Shown one piece after another: positions 35,783-44,597 of a stretch of 64,000 bases of DNA. The notes below the pieces were generated by a model. The model was given only the letters and a program-made list of their open reading frames with translations, searched no databases and was not told the DNA's origin. Each line of letters begins with the position of its first letter. Position 1 is the stretch's first letter. The translations under genes and the position numbers were made by a program. This DNA comes from Chryseobacterium jejuense (GTDB taxonomy: Bacteria; Bacteroidota; Bacteroidia; Flavobacteriales; Weeksellaceae), in NCBI RefSeq assembly GCF_017877355.1, contig NZ_JAGIPR010000004.1, positions 124,001-188,000 of the forward strand, read 5' to 3'.

Positions 35783-36396
35783 TGAATTCTTCCGACAATA
35801 AAAAACACTGGGAAAATGTTTACGAGACTAAAAACCCGGATCAGGTAAGCTGGACTCAGAAAAAACCTCAGACTTCTCTTGATTTTATTAATTCCTTCGG
35901 GTTAGGAAAAGAGGCTAAAGTCATAGACATTGGCGGTGGAGACAGCAATCTGGTTGACTTTCTGCTTGAAGAAGGCTACGAAAACATTACAGTATTAGAT
36001 ATTTCGGTTAAAGCTCTGGAAAAAGCCCAACAAAGACTGGGAAGCAAGGCTGATAAAGTAAACTGGATTGCTACTGACATTACAGCTTTTGAGCCTACAG
36101 AAACCTATGATATCTGGCATGACAGGGCAGCTTTCCATTTTCTGACTACTCCAGAGCAGGTCTCAAAATACATTGATATTGCAGAAAAAAATATAACCAC
36201 CTTTATGGTTCTGGGTACTTTCTCCAAAAACGGACCTGCCAAATGCAGCGGACTGGATATTCAGCAATATGATGAGGAATCTCTTTCTGAAAAATTTAAA
36301 GAAGATTTTGAAATGATACAATGTATTACTGAAGATCACACAACCCCTTTCGAAACGACTCAAAACTTTATTTTCTGCAGTTTTAAAAAGCACTGA
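35782..36396 (+). CDS. Class I SAM-dependent methyltransferase
   Basis: 204 residues. The SAM-binding motif I is VIDIGGGDSNLVDFL (near 48-62), and motif II is the acidic VLDIS after it. The WHDRAAFHFL segment near 113-122 is typical of a subgroup of small methyltransferases, including some thiol- or metalloid-acting ones. It overlaps the preceding gene by one base and ends the four-gene operon that starts at 33881. Substrate unknown. Confidence 0.85.
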   Translation: MNSSDNKKHWENVYETKNPDQVSWTQKKPQTSLDFINSFGLGKEAKVIDIGGGDSNLVDFLLEEGYENITVLDISVKALEKAQQRLGSKADKVNWIATDITAFEPTETYDIWHDRAAFHFLTTPEQVSKYIDIAEKNITTFMVLGTFSKNGPAKCSGLDIQQYDEESLSEKFKEDFEMIQCITEDHTTPFETTQNFIFCSFKKH

Positions 36397-36415
36397 TCTT
36401 TATATTTTTTTTATT

Positions 36416-36423
36416 TATTTTTG
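36416..36423 (+). promoter_or_regulatory. Candidate -7 element (TATTTTTG) of the M43 protease gene
   Basis: TATTTTTG fits TAnnTTTG and lies 32 bases before the TTG start. No good -33 element is seen. Confidence 0.3.
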
Positions 36424-36455
36424 GTGGATAAAAACAACACTTTAAATAAATAATT

Positions 36456-38237
36456 TTGAAAAAACTATTATTTCTGCTTATTACAACAACTTTATCTTCT
36501 CACTTTTATTCACAAAGTGTAGAATTTATAGAGTGTGGAACTGATGAATTAATGAGAAAACATTATGCAAAGTTCCCAAATGAAAAGATTCAGGATGATG
36601 CCTTCAACCTGGAATTATCCAAAATGATAAAAACCGGGAAGTTGACCGCAAAGAATGGTCTAAACCAGGTATATGAAATTCCCATTGTCGTACACGTCGT
36701 AGGAGACGGAAGCCCGATAGGAAATGTTAATAACAAGTCTGATGCTGACATTATTGCTTGGGTAAACTATACCAATGGTGTTTTTGCAGGAAGTACATCC
36801 AGTGGAATGGCCGCTACAAGTTCTGCCTTACCGGTAAAATTTGTTTTCGCGAAGATAGATCCTAATTGTAATCCTACCAATGGAATTAATAGAATTGATG
36901 CTTCTGCGCTTCCAAAATACGTAAGTGGCGGAGTAAATGATGACAACACTACCAATGCAGTCCCTGCAACAGAAATTACTGCCATGGGGCAATGGGATAC
37001 CAGCAAGTATTACAATATCTATGTTGTTAAAAAACTAACATCAAATGCTGGAGCATTGAATGGATATGCTTATTATCCGGGCGGAAGCAATGATTATTCT
37101 TTTATGGCTACCAGTGCTTCAGCAGTGAATGCACAGACGCTGGCTCACGAATTTGGTCATGCTTTAGGTTTAAGACATACTCACGAAGGTTATAATGTTA
37201 CTACAGGAGATTGCCCTGTAAATACCGACTGTACTCTGAATGGTGATTTGGTATGTGACACCGAGCCTATGAAAAGCCTTTATCATTCTTCTGTTCCAAG
37301 AAACTGCCAGACCGGACAAATCAATCCATGTACCAGCCAGATATACGCCGGCGGAGAAAGAAATGTGATGGCTTATACTTTCTGTTTTAGAGATTTGTTT
37401 ACACAGGGACAAACTGATCGGGCAACAGCGCAGCTTCTTAAGTTCAGACAATCTTTAATCAACTCTCCGGTGGCTGCCAATACAACCCCTAATAATAATG
37501 TATCCCTTACCAATGCTTGTACTCCAACAACAATAAGTACTCCTGGAAATTATAATATCGGAATCACTGCAGTAAAGTTCGGAAGTATCAATAACTCCTC
37601 CAACAATTACAAACAGGCGATCAATAATTTCTATGAAAACTTTACCGGAAGCTACTGCCTGGGAACCAGCAAAACGACAATTCCCACCAATACGGCAACC
37701 ACAATCACTGTTGCTCCGGGAACAAGCAATAACCACACTATAAAAGCATATATTGATTATAACAATGATGGCCAGTTTAATGAGACTACAGAACTTATTT
37801 TGGATCAAACAGGAATAACAAATGGTTCATTGGCAACCGCTTCTGTAACTCCGCCATCCAATGCTGTATTGAATATTCCTTTAAGAATGAGGGTTATTGG
37901 TGATGCAGGCATCGTCATTACATCATGTTACACACCAAAATATGGGCAAGTAGAAGATTATTCTGTAACCATAGTACCACAGGCATCATTGGCTGTAAAC
38001 GATGTGAATTCAAAGAACAATTCATTTATCACTAAGGATGAAAATTCTGTGTATGTAAAGAGTGATTCCAGAATTTCTTCATTACATATCTATGATGCAT
38101 CAGGAAAATTATTGGCTGACAAAGTTGATATCAACACTTCAGAATTCAGGTTACCTATCAATCAAAAGAACACCATTATCACTGTGAATGTGGTTCTAAA
38201 GAATGGAAAGGTAATGACCAAAAAATTGCAATTCTAA
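36456..38237 (+). CDS. Secreted M43-type zinc metalloprotease with GEVED and T9SS domains
   Basis: 593 residues from a TTG start that gives a signal peptide ending HFYSQ. The catalytic domain (about 75-330) carries HEFGHALGLRH (H231, E232, H235, H241), the extended zinc signature of metzincins, and the Met-turn NVMAYTF about 66 residues later; this is pappalysin-like M43. Residues about 395-510 form a GEVED domain (IKAYIDYNNDGQFNETTELI...GQVEDYSV). The last 80 residues are a type A T9SS sorting domain ending in KLQF. The enzyme is therefore exported to the cell surface or medium. Confidence 0.9.
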   Translation: MKKLLFLLITTTLSSHFYSQSVEFIECGTDELMRKHYAKFPNEKIQDDAFNLELSKMIKTGKLTAKNGLNQVYEIPIVVHVVGDGSPIGNVNNKSDADIIAWVNYTNGVFAGSTSSGMAATSSALPVKFVFAKIDPNCNPTNGINRIDASALPKYVSGGVNDDNTTNAVPATEITAMGQWDTSKYYNIYVVKKLTSNAGALNGYAYYPGGSNDYSFMATSASAVNAQTLAHEFGHALGLRHTHEGYNVTTGDCPVNTDCTLNGDLVCDTEPMKSLYHSSVPRNCQTGQINPCTSQIYAGGERNVMAYTFCFRDLFTQGQTDRATAQLLKFRQSLINSPVAANTTPNNNVSLTNACTPTTISTPGNYNIGITAVKFGSINNSSNNYKQAINNFYENFTGSYCLGTSKTTIPTNTATTITVAPGTSNNHTIKAYIDYNNDGQFNETTELILDQTGITNGSLATASVTPPSNAVLNIPLRMRVIGDAGIVITSCYTPKYGQVEDYSVTIVPQASLAVNDVNSKNNSFITKDENSVYVKSDSRISSLHIYDASGKLLADKVDINTSEFRLPINQKNTIITVNVVLKNGKVMTKKLQF

Positions 38238-38253
38238 TCACTTCAATAACAAA

Positions 38254-38283
38254 AAAAGAGAGCTTTCGGCTCTCTTTTTTTTA
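38254..38283. terminator. Bidirectional terminator between protease and ABC genes
   Basis: AGAGAGC (38257-38263) pairs with GCTCTCT (38269-38275), with an A-run before and a T-run after. It serves the convergent genes on both strands. Confidence 0.85.
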
Positions 38284-38300
38284 TGGTTTTAAATAATCTT

Positions 38301-40061
38301 TTATTTTGATTCTTTTTCTTCCTCCAGTTCCACCTCATGACGCAGCTGGGCTTTGTATAAAGTAGCATAGTAACCATTTCTATCCAAAAGTTCAAGATGC
38401 TTCCCTTCTTCTACAATTTTACCATGCTCCATTACAATAATCTTATCTGCTTTTTCAATGGTGGAAAGCCTGTGGGCAATAATAATAGACGTTCTGTTTT
38501 TAGTAATTTTTTCCGTAGCTCTCTGAATTAGTTTTTCACTTTCATGATCGATAGAAGAAGTAGCTTCATCCAGAATCAGAATTTTAGGATCAGACAGATA
38601 AGCTCTCAGAAACGACAATAATTGTCTCTGACCTAAAGAAATAGATGAACCTCTTTCACTCACAACATAATCATATCCACCCGGAAGCTGTTCAATAAAC
38701 TGATCTACTTCAATTTCTTTAGCACCGGCTTTTATTTTTTCAAGGGTAATACTATCATCACCGAAAGCAAGATTTTCAAAAATACTTCCGTGGAACAGGA
38801 ATACGTCCTGCAATACCACTCCAATATGACTTCTCAGATTATACAGTTCATAATCTTTCAAATCCACATCATCAATAAGGATATTTCCGGAATTGATATC
38901 GTACAATCTTGTAATCAGGCTGATAATCGTAGATTTCCCGGCACCCGTTGCTCCTACAATGGCAACAGTTTCTCCCGGATTCACTTTAAAATCAATACCT
39001 TTCAATACTTCCTGCTTTTCATCATAGGCAAAATGCACTTTCTGGAATTCAATTTTACCGGCAAAATGGTCTTTTTTCACGGTTCCTGTGTTGGTCATCG
39101 AATTTTCTTCATCCATTAATCCCAATACTCTTTCCGCTCCTACAATTCCTCTCTGGATATTGTTGAAACGGTCTGCAATCTGCCTTAAAGGACGGATCAG
39201 CATTGAAATATATTGAATAAAAGCGATCACCACCCCGGCACTGATCGTAATATATCCACCATAAAACAGGATAAACCCTATAAATAGTGAAGAAATAAGT
39301 TCTACTACCGGAAAGAATAATGAGAAGATGAAAACAGTTCTCAGTAATGCTCCTTTCAGGGTAATATTAATATCATCAAATTTTTTAAATTCAGATTCCT
39401 GTCTGTTGAACACCTGAATGATCGGCATTCCCGCCAGTCTTTCCTGTACAAATGAGTTTTGAGTGGCTGTCCATGTTCTTTCGTCACCAAAAGCTTTCTT
39501 CAGTCTTTTCTGAAAGAATCTGGTAATTACAACCATTAAAGGCAGAATTGCCAGTGTAATATAACTCAGGTGAACATTTGTGCTGAACATCATCACCAAA
39601 ACAAATACAATTCTTAGAATGTCTCCGAAAACCATCAGGAAACCGTCTGTATATACGGTAGCAATTGTTTCCACATCCCCTACGGCACGGGTTACCAATT
39701 GACCAATTGGTGTTTTATCAAAAAATGATGTTTTAAAATAAATCAGTTTGGAATAGAGTCTTTCACGGATATCACGAATTACATTCTGTGAAATGAAATT
39801 AGAGAAATAAACCAGAAAAAAGTTCAGAATTGTTTCAGCAAACACCAATCCCACAAGGATATAGATATGCTTCATCATCACGGCTTTATCCTGCAGCTTT
39901 GTGATATCATTATCTACCACTTCCATAGTAAGATATGGCCTGTAGGTAGAAACAATTGAAAGTATTACGGAGATGATTAAGGTAAGGATGAACCAAGAAC
40001 GAAATTTCATTCCAATAAAGAACAGCCTTTTAACAATTCCCCAGGTATCTTGTTTTTTCAT
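38301..40061 (-). CDS. ABC exporter, fused permease and ATPase (MsbA-like)
   Basis: 586 residues. Six TM helices lie in residues 1-310 and the nucleotide-binding domain in 335-580. Walker A is GATGAGKST at 370-378, Walker B ILILDEA near 494-500, and the H-loop is in IIIAHRLST. The signature is SLGQRQ (475-480) instead of LSGGQ, a substitution seen in the heterodimeric or YheI-type exporters. It likely flips lipids or drugs across the inner membrane. As a half transporter it should dimerise. A candidate -7 promoter element lies 35 bases upstream of the start. Confidence 0.92.
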   Translation of the reverse strand: MKKQDTWGIVKRLFFIGMKFRSWFILTLIISVILSIVSTYRPYLTMEVVDNDITKLQDKAVMMKHIYILVGLVFAETILNFFLVYFSNFISQNVIRDIRERLYSKLIYFKTSFFDKTPIGQLVTRAVGDVETIATVYTDGFLMVFGDILRIVFVLVMMFSTNVHLSYITLAILPLMVVITRFFQKRLKKAFGDERTWTATQNSFVQERLAGMPIIQVFNRQESEFKKFDDINITLKGALLRTVFIFSLFFPVVELISSLFIGFILFYGGYITISAGVVIAFIQYISMLIRPLRQIADRFNNIQRGIVGAERVLGLMDEENSMTNTGTVKKDHFAGKIEFQKVHFAYDEKQEVLKGIDFKVNPGETVAIVGATGAGKSTIISLITRLYDINSGNILIDDVDLKDYELYNLRSHIGVVLQDVFLFHGSIFENLAFGDDSITLEKIKAGAKEIEVDQFIEQLPGGYDYVVSERGSSISLGQRQLLSFLRAYLSDPKILILDEATSSIDHESEKLIQRATEKITKNRTSIIIAHRLSTIEKADKIIVMEHGKIVEEGKHLELLDRNGYYATLYKAQLRHEVELEEEKESK

Positions 40062-40095
40062 TATACGAATAGAAGAAAAGAATTAAAATTCTATG

Positions 40096-40103
40096 CAAAA
40101 ATA
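40096..40103 (-). promoter_or_regulatory. Candidate -7 element (TATTTTTG, minus strand) of the ABC gene
   Basis: The plus-strand sequence CAAAAATA reads TATTTTTG on the minus strand and would place the transcript start about 28 bases before the ATG. A TTGG 16 bases upstream on that strand could be the -33 element. A lone perfect DnaA box (TGTGGATAA) lies further upstream at 40191. Confidence 0.4.
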
Positions 40104-40243
40104 AGATTTTATAAGTTGCCAACCTGTACAACTTTTATAAATCACCATAGAAAATATAAGATACCTATCATTTACAGAATGAATATCTTTTGTGGATAAC
40201 TTTGTTTGTACTGAGGTTATTCAATCATTTAAAAAACTTATTT

Positions 40244-40597
40244 TTATTTTTGTGAATCTTCAGAAGCTTCCCCTATTTTCTGAATCTCAATAGACGGCTT
40301 TTTCAGATTTTCTTTACTATATTTTTGCTCAAGAAGCAGATAAACTCCCCAAACAGCCAACAGAGAAATTAACCAGCCCACAAGATTAGCTGCAGAAAAC
40401 CCTGTATAATTCATATTATTTGCAGCATCCGGATCTGTAGAAGCTAAGTAAACTCCGTAAGACATCCCCAAAACAATCTGAGTACCCAGATAAACTCCGA
40501 TAGCCAAAAGTCCCAGCTGCCATTTTACTTTTCCGAATTTTTCAGCTAACCGTGCATAATACCGGTAGGCTCCAATAAGAATAAAAATTGATAACAT
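40244..40597 (-). CDS. Small membrane protein
   Basis: 117 residues with three hydrophobic segments (about 2-14, 28-50 and 70-88) and a polar Lys/Glu-rich C-terminal tail. The loop KFGKVKWQLGLLAIGVYLG starts the second helix. No named family is recognised. It starts 24 bases after the truA stop on the same strand and is probably co-transcribed with truA. Confidence 0.55.
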   Translation of the reverse strand: MLSIFILIGAYRYYARLAEKFGKVKWQLGLLAIGVYLGTQIVLGMSYGVYLASTDPDAANNMNYTGFSAANLVGWLISLLAVWGVYLLLEQKYSKENLKKPSIEIQKIGEASEDSQK

Positions 40598-40621
40598 GAT
40601 TATAGTTTTTTTAGTTTTTAT

Positions 40622-41353
40622 TTAAAATTCATAGCCTACATCCACCAGATATAATCCGTGGGCAGGGGCAGAAGTTCCGGCAGAGTTTCGATGCTTATCC
40701 TCAATAACCTTTCGTAATTCTTCAGGTTTCAGTTTTCCGGTACCTATTTCTACCATTGTTCCAACAATAGCACGAACCATATTCCTCAGAAAACGGTTGG
40801 CAGAAACGGTAAACATCAGTTCCGTTCCATTCTGTTCCCATTCTGCTTTATACATTTTGCAGATATTCGTTTTATTGTCGGTTTTTAATTTGGCAAAACT
40901 GGTAAAATCCTCATATTCAAAAAGAATTTTACAGGCTTCGTTCATTTTATCAATATCCAGAGGCCTTTTCCAGTGCTGCCACGCAGATTCCTGAGTAAAC
41001 GGATTTTTCGAAAGCGAAATATAATATTCATACGTTCGGTACGTTGCATCAAAACGGGCATGAAAATCATCTTTCACCTTAAAAATTCTTTTAATGGAAA
41101 TATCTGGCGGAAGAAAACTGTTCAGCCTGCGTGGAAGTTCATCACTCAGCTCTTGATCCGTATCAAAGTGTGCAAATATTTTTTTGGCATGAACACCAGT
41201 ATCAGTTCTTCCGGCCCCTGTTGTTTTAATCTCTTCTCTTAAAATGGTGGAAAGTGCTTTTTCCAATTCTTCCTGCACGGAAATAGCGTCCGGCTGTATC
41301 TGATAGCCGAAATAATTCTTTCCGTTGTAAGAAAATTCTATAAAGTATCTCAA
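40622..41353 (-). CDS. truA: tRNA pseudouridine(38-40) synthase
   Basis: 243 residues from the TTG at 41353, giving the standard TruA N-terminus MRYFIEFSYNG. A longer ATG start at 41374 would add seven unusual residues and lie next to the promoter element, so I prefer the TTG. The catalytic Asp is D51 in GAGRTDTGVHA. Further family blocks are FHARFDATYRTYEY near 98-111 and RFLRNMVRAIVG near 190-201. It isomerises uridines in the tRNA anticodon arm. Confidence 0.93.
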   Translation of the reverse strand: MRYFIEFSYNGKNYFGYQIQPDAISVQEELEKALSTILREEIKTTGAGRTDTGVHAKKIFAHFDTDQELSDELPRRLNSFLPPDISIKRIFKVKDDFHARFDATYRTYEYYISLSKNPFTQESAWQHWKRPLDIDKMNEACKILFEYEDFTSFAKLKTDNKTNICKMYKAEWEQNGTELMFTVSANRFLRNMVRAIVGTMVEIGTGKLKPEELRKVIEDKHRNSAGTSAPAHGLYLVDVGYEF

Positions 41354-41371
41354 TGTATTGGTATAACTCCA

Positions 41372-41379
41372 CAAAAATA
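41372..41379 (-). promoter_or_regulatory. Candidate -7 element (TATTTTTG) of truA
   Basis: CAAAAATA on the plus strand reads TATTTTTG on the minus strand. The predicted transcript start near 41365 falls between the two possible truA start codons and favours the TTG at 41353. Confidence 0.4.
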
Positions 41380-41446
41380 CTTTAATTTAACGAAATATTT
41401 GTTGAAAAGTCTTTGAGAATATTACTCCTATGCTTATGAAAATTCC

Positions 41447-41454
41447 TATTTTTG
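41447..41454 (+). promoter_or_regulatory. Candidate -7 element (TATTTTTG) of lpxK
   Basis: TATTTTTG ends 8 bases before the lpxK ATG, which would give a leaderless or nearly leaderless transcript. It mirrors the divergent truA element 68 bases away. Confidence 0.4.
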
Positions 41455-41461
41455 CATTCGT

Positions 41462-42490
41462 ATGAAAAGATGGTACCTTTATCCTTTTTCCCTTGCTTAT
41501 CATATGGTAACGGGTATCCGAAACACAATGTATGATCTGGGGATTTTTAAATCGACAAAATTCAAGACACCGATAATCAATGTCGGGAATCTCTCTGTGG
41601 GCGGAAGCGGAAAATCACCAATGGTGATGTATCTTGCTCAGTTTTTATCCAAACATTACAGAACCGGAGTCCTCTCACGAGGCTACGGAAGGCTTACTAA
41701 AGGCTATGAAGTAACGAATTATGAGAGCAACTACAAAATTGTAGGGGATGAAGCCATGCAGCTTTTTGAACGTTTCAAAAACCGTTTTGTGATTGCTGTT
41801 TCAGAAGAACGAGTTCCCGGAGCCAAAAAAGTGATCGAAGATATGGATCTTGGAGCGCTGATATTGGATGATGCGATGCAGCACCGTGCTATTAAAGCAG
41901 GATTCAATATTTTGATGACCGATTTTAACGATCCGTTTTTTAAAGACTATCTTCTTCCTGCCGGAGACCTTAGAGAATCCAGAGCCGGAGCCAAGAGAGC
42001 AGATATCATCATGGTCAGCAAATGTCCTGATGAACTGACGGAGGAAACCAAAAGGTATTATATTTCAAGGATCAGACCTTCTTATAACCAAAAAGTATTC
42101 TTTTCATCCATTGGTTATGACGAGAATGTATACGGAAAAGATAAAATGCTTCCGGATAACAACCTGAACTATTACGATATTTTATTAATTACCGGAATTG
42201 CGAATCCTAAACCACTTCTGGAACACCTGGCGAAATTTTCGAAAAGAGTTACCCATCTGAAATTCAGAGATCATCATAATTTCACGGATGATGATATTAA
42301 AAAAATCCTTGCGGAGTATAAGAAATTAGGAGAATATAAGCTGATATTAACCACAGAGAAAGATTACGTCCGTCTGAAAACTTTTGATTATCTTAGAGAA
42401 ATTGTTTACTACTGGCCTATCAATGTTGTTATTGATAAGAAGGAAGAATTCAATCAAATCATCTTAGATTATGTTAGAAAAAATTCATGA
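41462..42490 (+). CDS. lpxK: Tetraacyldisaccharide 4'-kinase
   Basis: 342 residues. LpxK phosphorylates the 4' position of the lipid A disaccharide at the inner membrane. The P-loop GGSGKSP (47-53) lies in NVGNLSVGGSGKSPMV, the family signature. Downstream blocks are SRGYGR near 74-79 and LDDAMQHRAIKAGFNILMTDF near 136-157. The N-terminal hydrophobic stretch FSLAYHMVTGIRNTMYDLG contacts the membrane. Its 3' end overlaps the purine nucleoside phosphorylase gene by 20 bases, so the two are coupled. Confidence 0.96.
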   Translation: MKRWYLYPFSLAYHMVTGIRNTMYDLGIFKSTKFKTPIINVGNLSVGGSGKSPMVMYLAQFLSKHYRTGVLSRGYGRLTKGYEVTNYESNYKIVGDEAMQLFERFKNRFVIAVSEERVPGAKKVIEDMDLGALILDDAMQHRAIKAGFNILMTDFNDPFFKDYLLPAGDLRESRAGAKRADIIMVSKCPDELTEETKRYYISRIRPSYNQKVFFSSIGYDENVYGKDKMLPDNNLNYYDILLITGIANPKPLLEHLAKFSKRVTHLKFRDHHNFTDDDIKKILAEYKKLGEYKLILTTEKDYVRLKTFDYLREIVYYWPINVVIDKKEEFNQIILDYVRKNS

Positions 42491-43286
42491 GACAGCTGAT
42501 TTCATTAGAAATATCATTCAGGACACTCCTGATTTTGCTGTTGTTTTAGGATCCGGACTTGGGAAACTGCAAAATGAAGTAGAACCGATCCATATTTTAG
42601 AGTACAAAGACATTCCCAATTTTCCCCAGACTACAGTAGCCGGACATACCGGAAAGCTGATCTACGGAATTCTGGAAGGGAAAAAAGTACTGATGATGAG
42701 TGGCCGTTTTCATTATTATGAAGGACATTCTATGGAAACTGTAACTTTTCCTATCAGAGTTTTTCATTTACTGGGAATTAAAAATCTTACTCTTTCCAAT
42801 GCATGTGGCGGAGTAAATCCTGATTATAGTATTGCAGACATCGTTATTTTAAAGGATCACATCAATATGATGCCTGAACATCCGCTTCGTGGAAAAAATA
42901 TTGATGAACTAGGCCCACGTTTTGTGGATATGAGCGAACCTTACAACAAAAAAATGATTGCAGCAGCAGAACAGGCTGCCGCAGAAAATAATATTAAAAT
43001 CCATCAGGGAATCTACGTTGCCCTGCAAGGCCCTACTTTTGAAACGCCTGCCGAATATGGAATGATTAAAGCCATTGGCGGTGATATGGTGGGAATGAGC
43101 ACCGTTCCTGAAGTAATTGTTGCCAGACACATGGGAATGGATGTATTCTGTATTTCCGTGATTACCGATCTTGGCGGACCGGATATTGCTTTCGCCGTTT
43201 CTCACGAAGAAGTTTTGAATGCAGCCAATAAAGCCATGCCGAATGTAATTACAGTAGTGAAAGGCTTAATTAAAAACTATCAATAG
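42471..43286 (+). CDS. punA: Purine-nucleoside phosphorylase (PNP-I, trimeric type)
   Basis: 271 residues. It cleaves purine nucleosides with phosphate to base and ribose 1-phosphate. The phosphate-binding VVLGSGLG (24-31) and the VAGHTGKLIYG block (61-71) are typical of the low-molecular-mass PNP family, as are LSNACGGVNPDY near 108-119 and GPTFETPAEYGMIKAIGGDMVGMS near 187-211. Asn in the FCISVITDLGG region (TD near 231) contacts the base. The overlap with lpxK suggests joint expression although the functions are unrelated. Confidence 0.95.
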   Translation: MLEKIHETADFIRNIIQDTPDFAVVLGSGLGKLQNEVEPIHILEYKDIPNFPQTTVAGHTGKLIYGILEGKKVLMMSGRFHYYEGHSMETVTFPIRVFHLLGIKNLTLSNACGGVNPDYSIADIVILKDHINMMPEHPLRGKNIDELGPRFVDMSEPYNKKMIAAAEQAAAENNIKIHQGIYVALQGPTFETPAEYGMIKAIGGDMVGMSTVPEVIVARHMGMDVFCISVITDLGGPDIAFAVSHEEVLNAANKAMPNVITVVKGLIKNYQ

Positions 43287-43352
43287 AAATCTTCAATAAT
43301 ATAAATTTTTCCTAATTCATAAAAAATCAAACTCAGATTGCAACACATTCCT

Positions 43353-43360
43353 TAGTTTTG
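43353..43360 (+). promoter_or_regulatory. Candidate -7 element (TAGTTTTG)
   Basis: TAGTTTTG lies 18 bases before the ATG of the thioredoxin-like gene and would start transcription a few bases downstream. No clear -33 element is seen. Confidence 0.35.
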
Positions 43361-43378
43361 TGTAAATGAAATTGTAAA

Positions 43379-43894
43379 ATGAGAAAGCTGTTATTCATTT
43401 TTATGGCAGGTCTGTTTGGCTTAAGCTATTCACAAAAAGTTCCTACTGCTCTTAAAACCGGATTTTCCAAAGAAGCCCTAAAGCAAAAGCTGGAAGATGA
43501 GGAAGGAAAAACAATTACCATCCAGGAAATTCTGGATCAGCATAAAGGAAAAGTTTTAGTCATCGACTTTTGGGCCGGATGGTGCAGAGACTGTCTTCAG
43601 GCATTACCAAAAGCTGAACTCTTAGAAAAAAACAACCCTAATGTTGACTTTGTTTTCTTATCTCTGGAAAGATCTAAAGAAGGATTCGATAAGAGCCTTG
43701 TAAGATTCAATATGAAGGAAAAAGATAACTATTGGTTTGCATCAGGCTGGAAAAATGATTTCAATAATTATGTAGACCTGAACTGGATTCCAAGATATAT
43801 GATTATCGATCAGAAATCGGCTATTGCCAAATATTATGCTATTTCTCCGGAAGATCCTGAGATTCAGCAAACCATAGATAAACTTTTAAAATAA
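43379..43894 (+). CDS. Exported TlpA-type thioredoxin-like protein
   Basis: 171 residues with a signal peptide ending LSYSQ (residue 19). The thioredoxin fold has the redox motif WCRDC (C69, C72) in IDFWAGWCRDCLQALP. A cis-Pro is present in NWIPRYMIID near 137-146. The N-terminal region with KTITIQEILDQHKGKVLVID is the TlpA/ResA style. It probably reduces periplasmic disulfides or assists cytochrome maturation. An inverted repeat follows the stop. Confidence 0.88.
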   Translation: MRKLLFIFMAGLFGLSYSQKVPTALKTGFSKEALKQKLEDEEGKTITIQEILDQHKGKVLVIDFWAGWCRDCLQALPKAELLEKNNPNVDFVFLSLERSKEGFDKSLVRFNMKEKDNYWFASGWKNDFNNYVDLNWIPRYMIIDQKSAIAKYYAISPEDPEIQQTIDKLLK

Positions 43895-43916
43895 TTTTTT
43901 AATTTAAAAAAAACTT

Positions 43917-43956
43917 GAAGTTTAAACATCCTATAAAATTGGAATGTTTAAACTTC
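43917..43956 (+). terminator. Inverted repeat, probable terminator
   Basis: GAAGTTTAAACAT (43917-43929) pairs perfectly with ATGTTTAAACTTC (43944-43956), 13 base pairs, 14-base loop; a T-rich stretch follows at 43964-43968. The stem is AT-rich, so it may be weak. Confidence 0.6.
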
Positions 43957-43972
43957 ACTTACTTTTTACACC

Positions 43973-44428
43973 ATGATCACAAGAGAAGCCACAGTACAGG
44001 ATTTAGAGATCCTTTTAACTTTTGAGCAGGGAATTGTTTCTGCAGAAAGACCTTTTAACAGTACACTGATTGATGGAGAAATCCATTATTATGATTTAAG
44101 CCATTTTATTAAATCTCCGGATGCTACTTTAATTGTTGTAGAAGAAAATGATGAAATTGTAGCTTCAGGCTACGCACTCATCAAACAGACTGAAAAAAAC
44201 TACTACAAGTTTGAAAGTTATGCTTACTTAGGATTTATGTATGTGAAACCCGAGTACAGAGGAAAAGGAATTAATAAAATAATTACCGATGAACTGATTA
44301 ATTGGGCAAAGTCCAGAAATATCTCAGAAGTGAGACTGGATGTGTATGCTGAAAATGAATCAGCTGTAAAAGCTTATGAAAAAGCGGGTTTTGAACCTCA
44401 TCTTCTTACCATGAGACTGAAAGGGTAA
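43973..44428 (+). CDS. GNAT family N-acetyltransferase
   Basis: 151 residues. The acetyl-CoA binding motif is YVKPEYRGKGINKIITDELINWAK (near 87-110), with the R-G-K-G signature. The ending AVKAYEKAGFEPH is the usual beta6-beta7 segment. It acetylates an unknown amine; cytoplasmic. Confidence 0.9.
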   Translation: MITREATVQDLEILLTFEQGIVSAERPFNSTLIDGEIHYYDLSHFIKSPDATLIVVEENDEIVASGYALIKQTEKNYYKFESYAYLGFMYVKPEYRGKGINKIITDELINWAKSRNISEVRLDVYAENESAVKAYEKAGFEPHLLTMRLKG

Positions 44429-44431
44429 GAA

Positions 44432-44560
44432 GATAGAGGCTGGAAGATGGGAGTGATTGACATGTTATTTATTACTATTCTACCATTTAATCACTTTTCA
44501 ATCAATTGGTCATACTTTTCCCTATCGACCTTATTAACTTTCCTCTTCCAGCTTCTAGCT
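44432..44560. repeat. Imperfect long inverted repeat upstream of dinB
   Basis: TAGAGGCTGGAAGA (44434-44447) is complementary with one mismatch to TCTTCCAGCTTCTA (44544-44557). Inside it, AGTGATT (44452-44458) pairs with AATCACT (44489-44495). The arms resemble dispersed GAAGCTGGAAGA repeats that occur between genes in Chryseobacterium, as I recall them. Confidence 0.4.
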
Positions 44561-44585
44561 TTCCTTCTATAAATACAGGAATCCA

Positions 44586-44593
44586 TATCTTTG
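44586..44593 (+). promoter_or_regulatory. Candidate -7 element (TATCTTTG) of dinB
   Basis: TATCTTTG ends 4 bases before the dinB ATG, so the transcript would start at or next to the start codon (leaderless). Confidence 0.45.
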
Positions 44594-44597
44594 TAAT

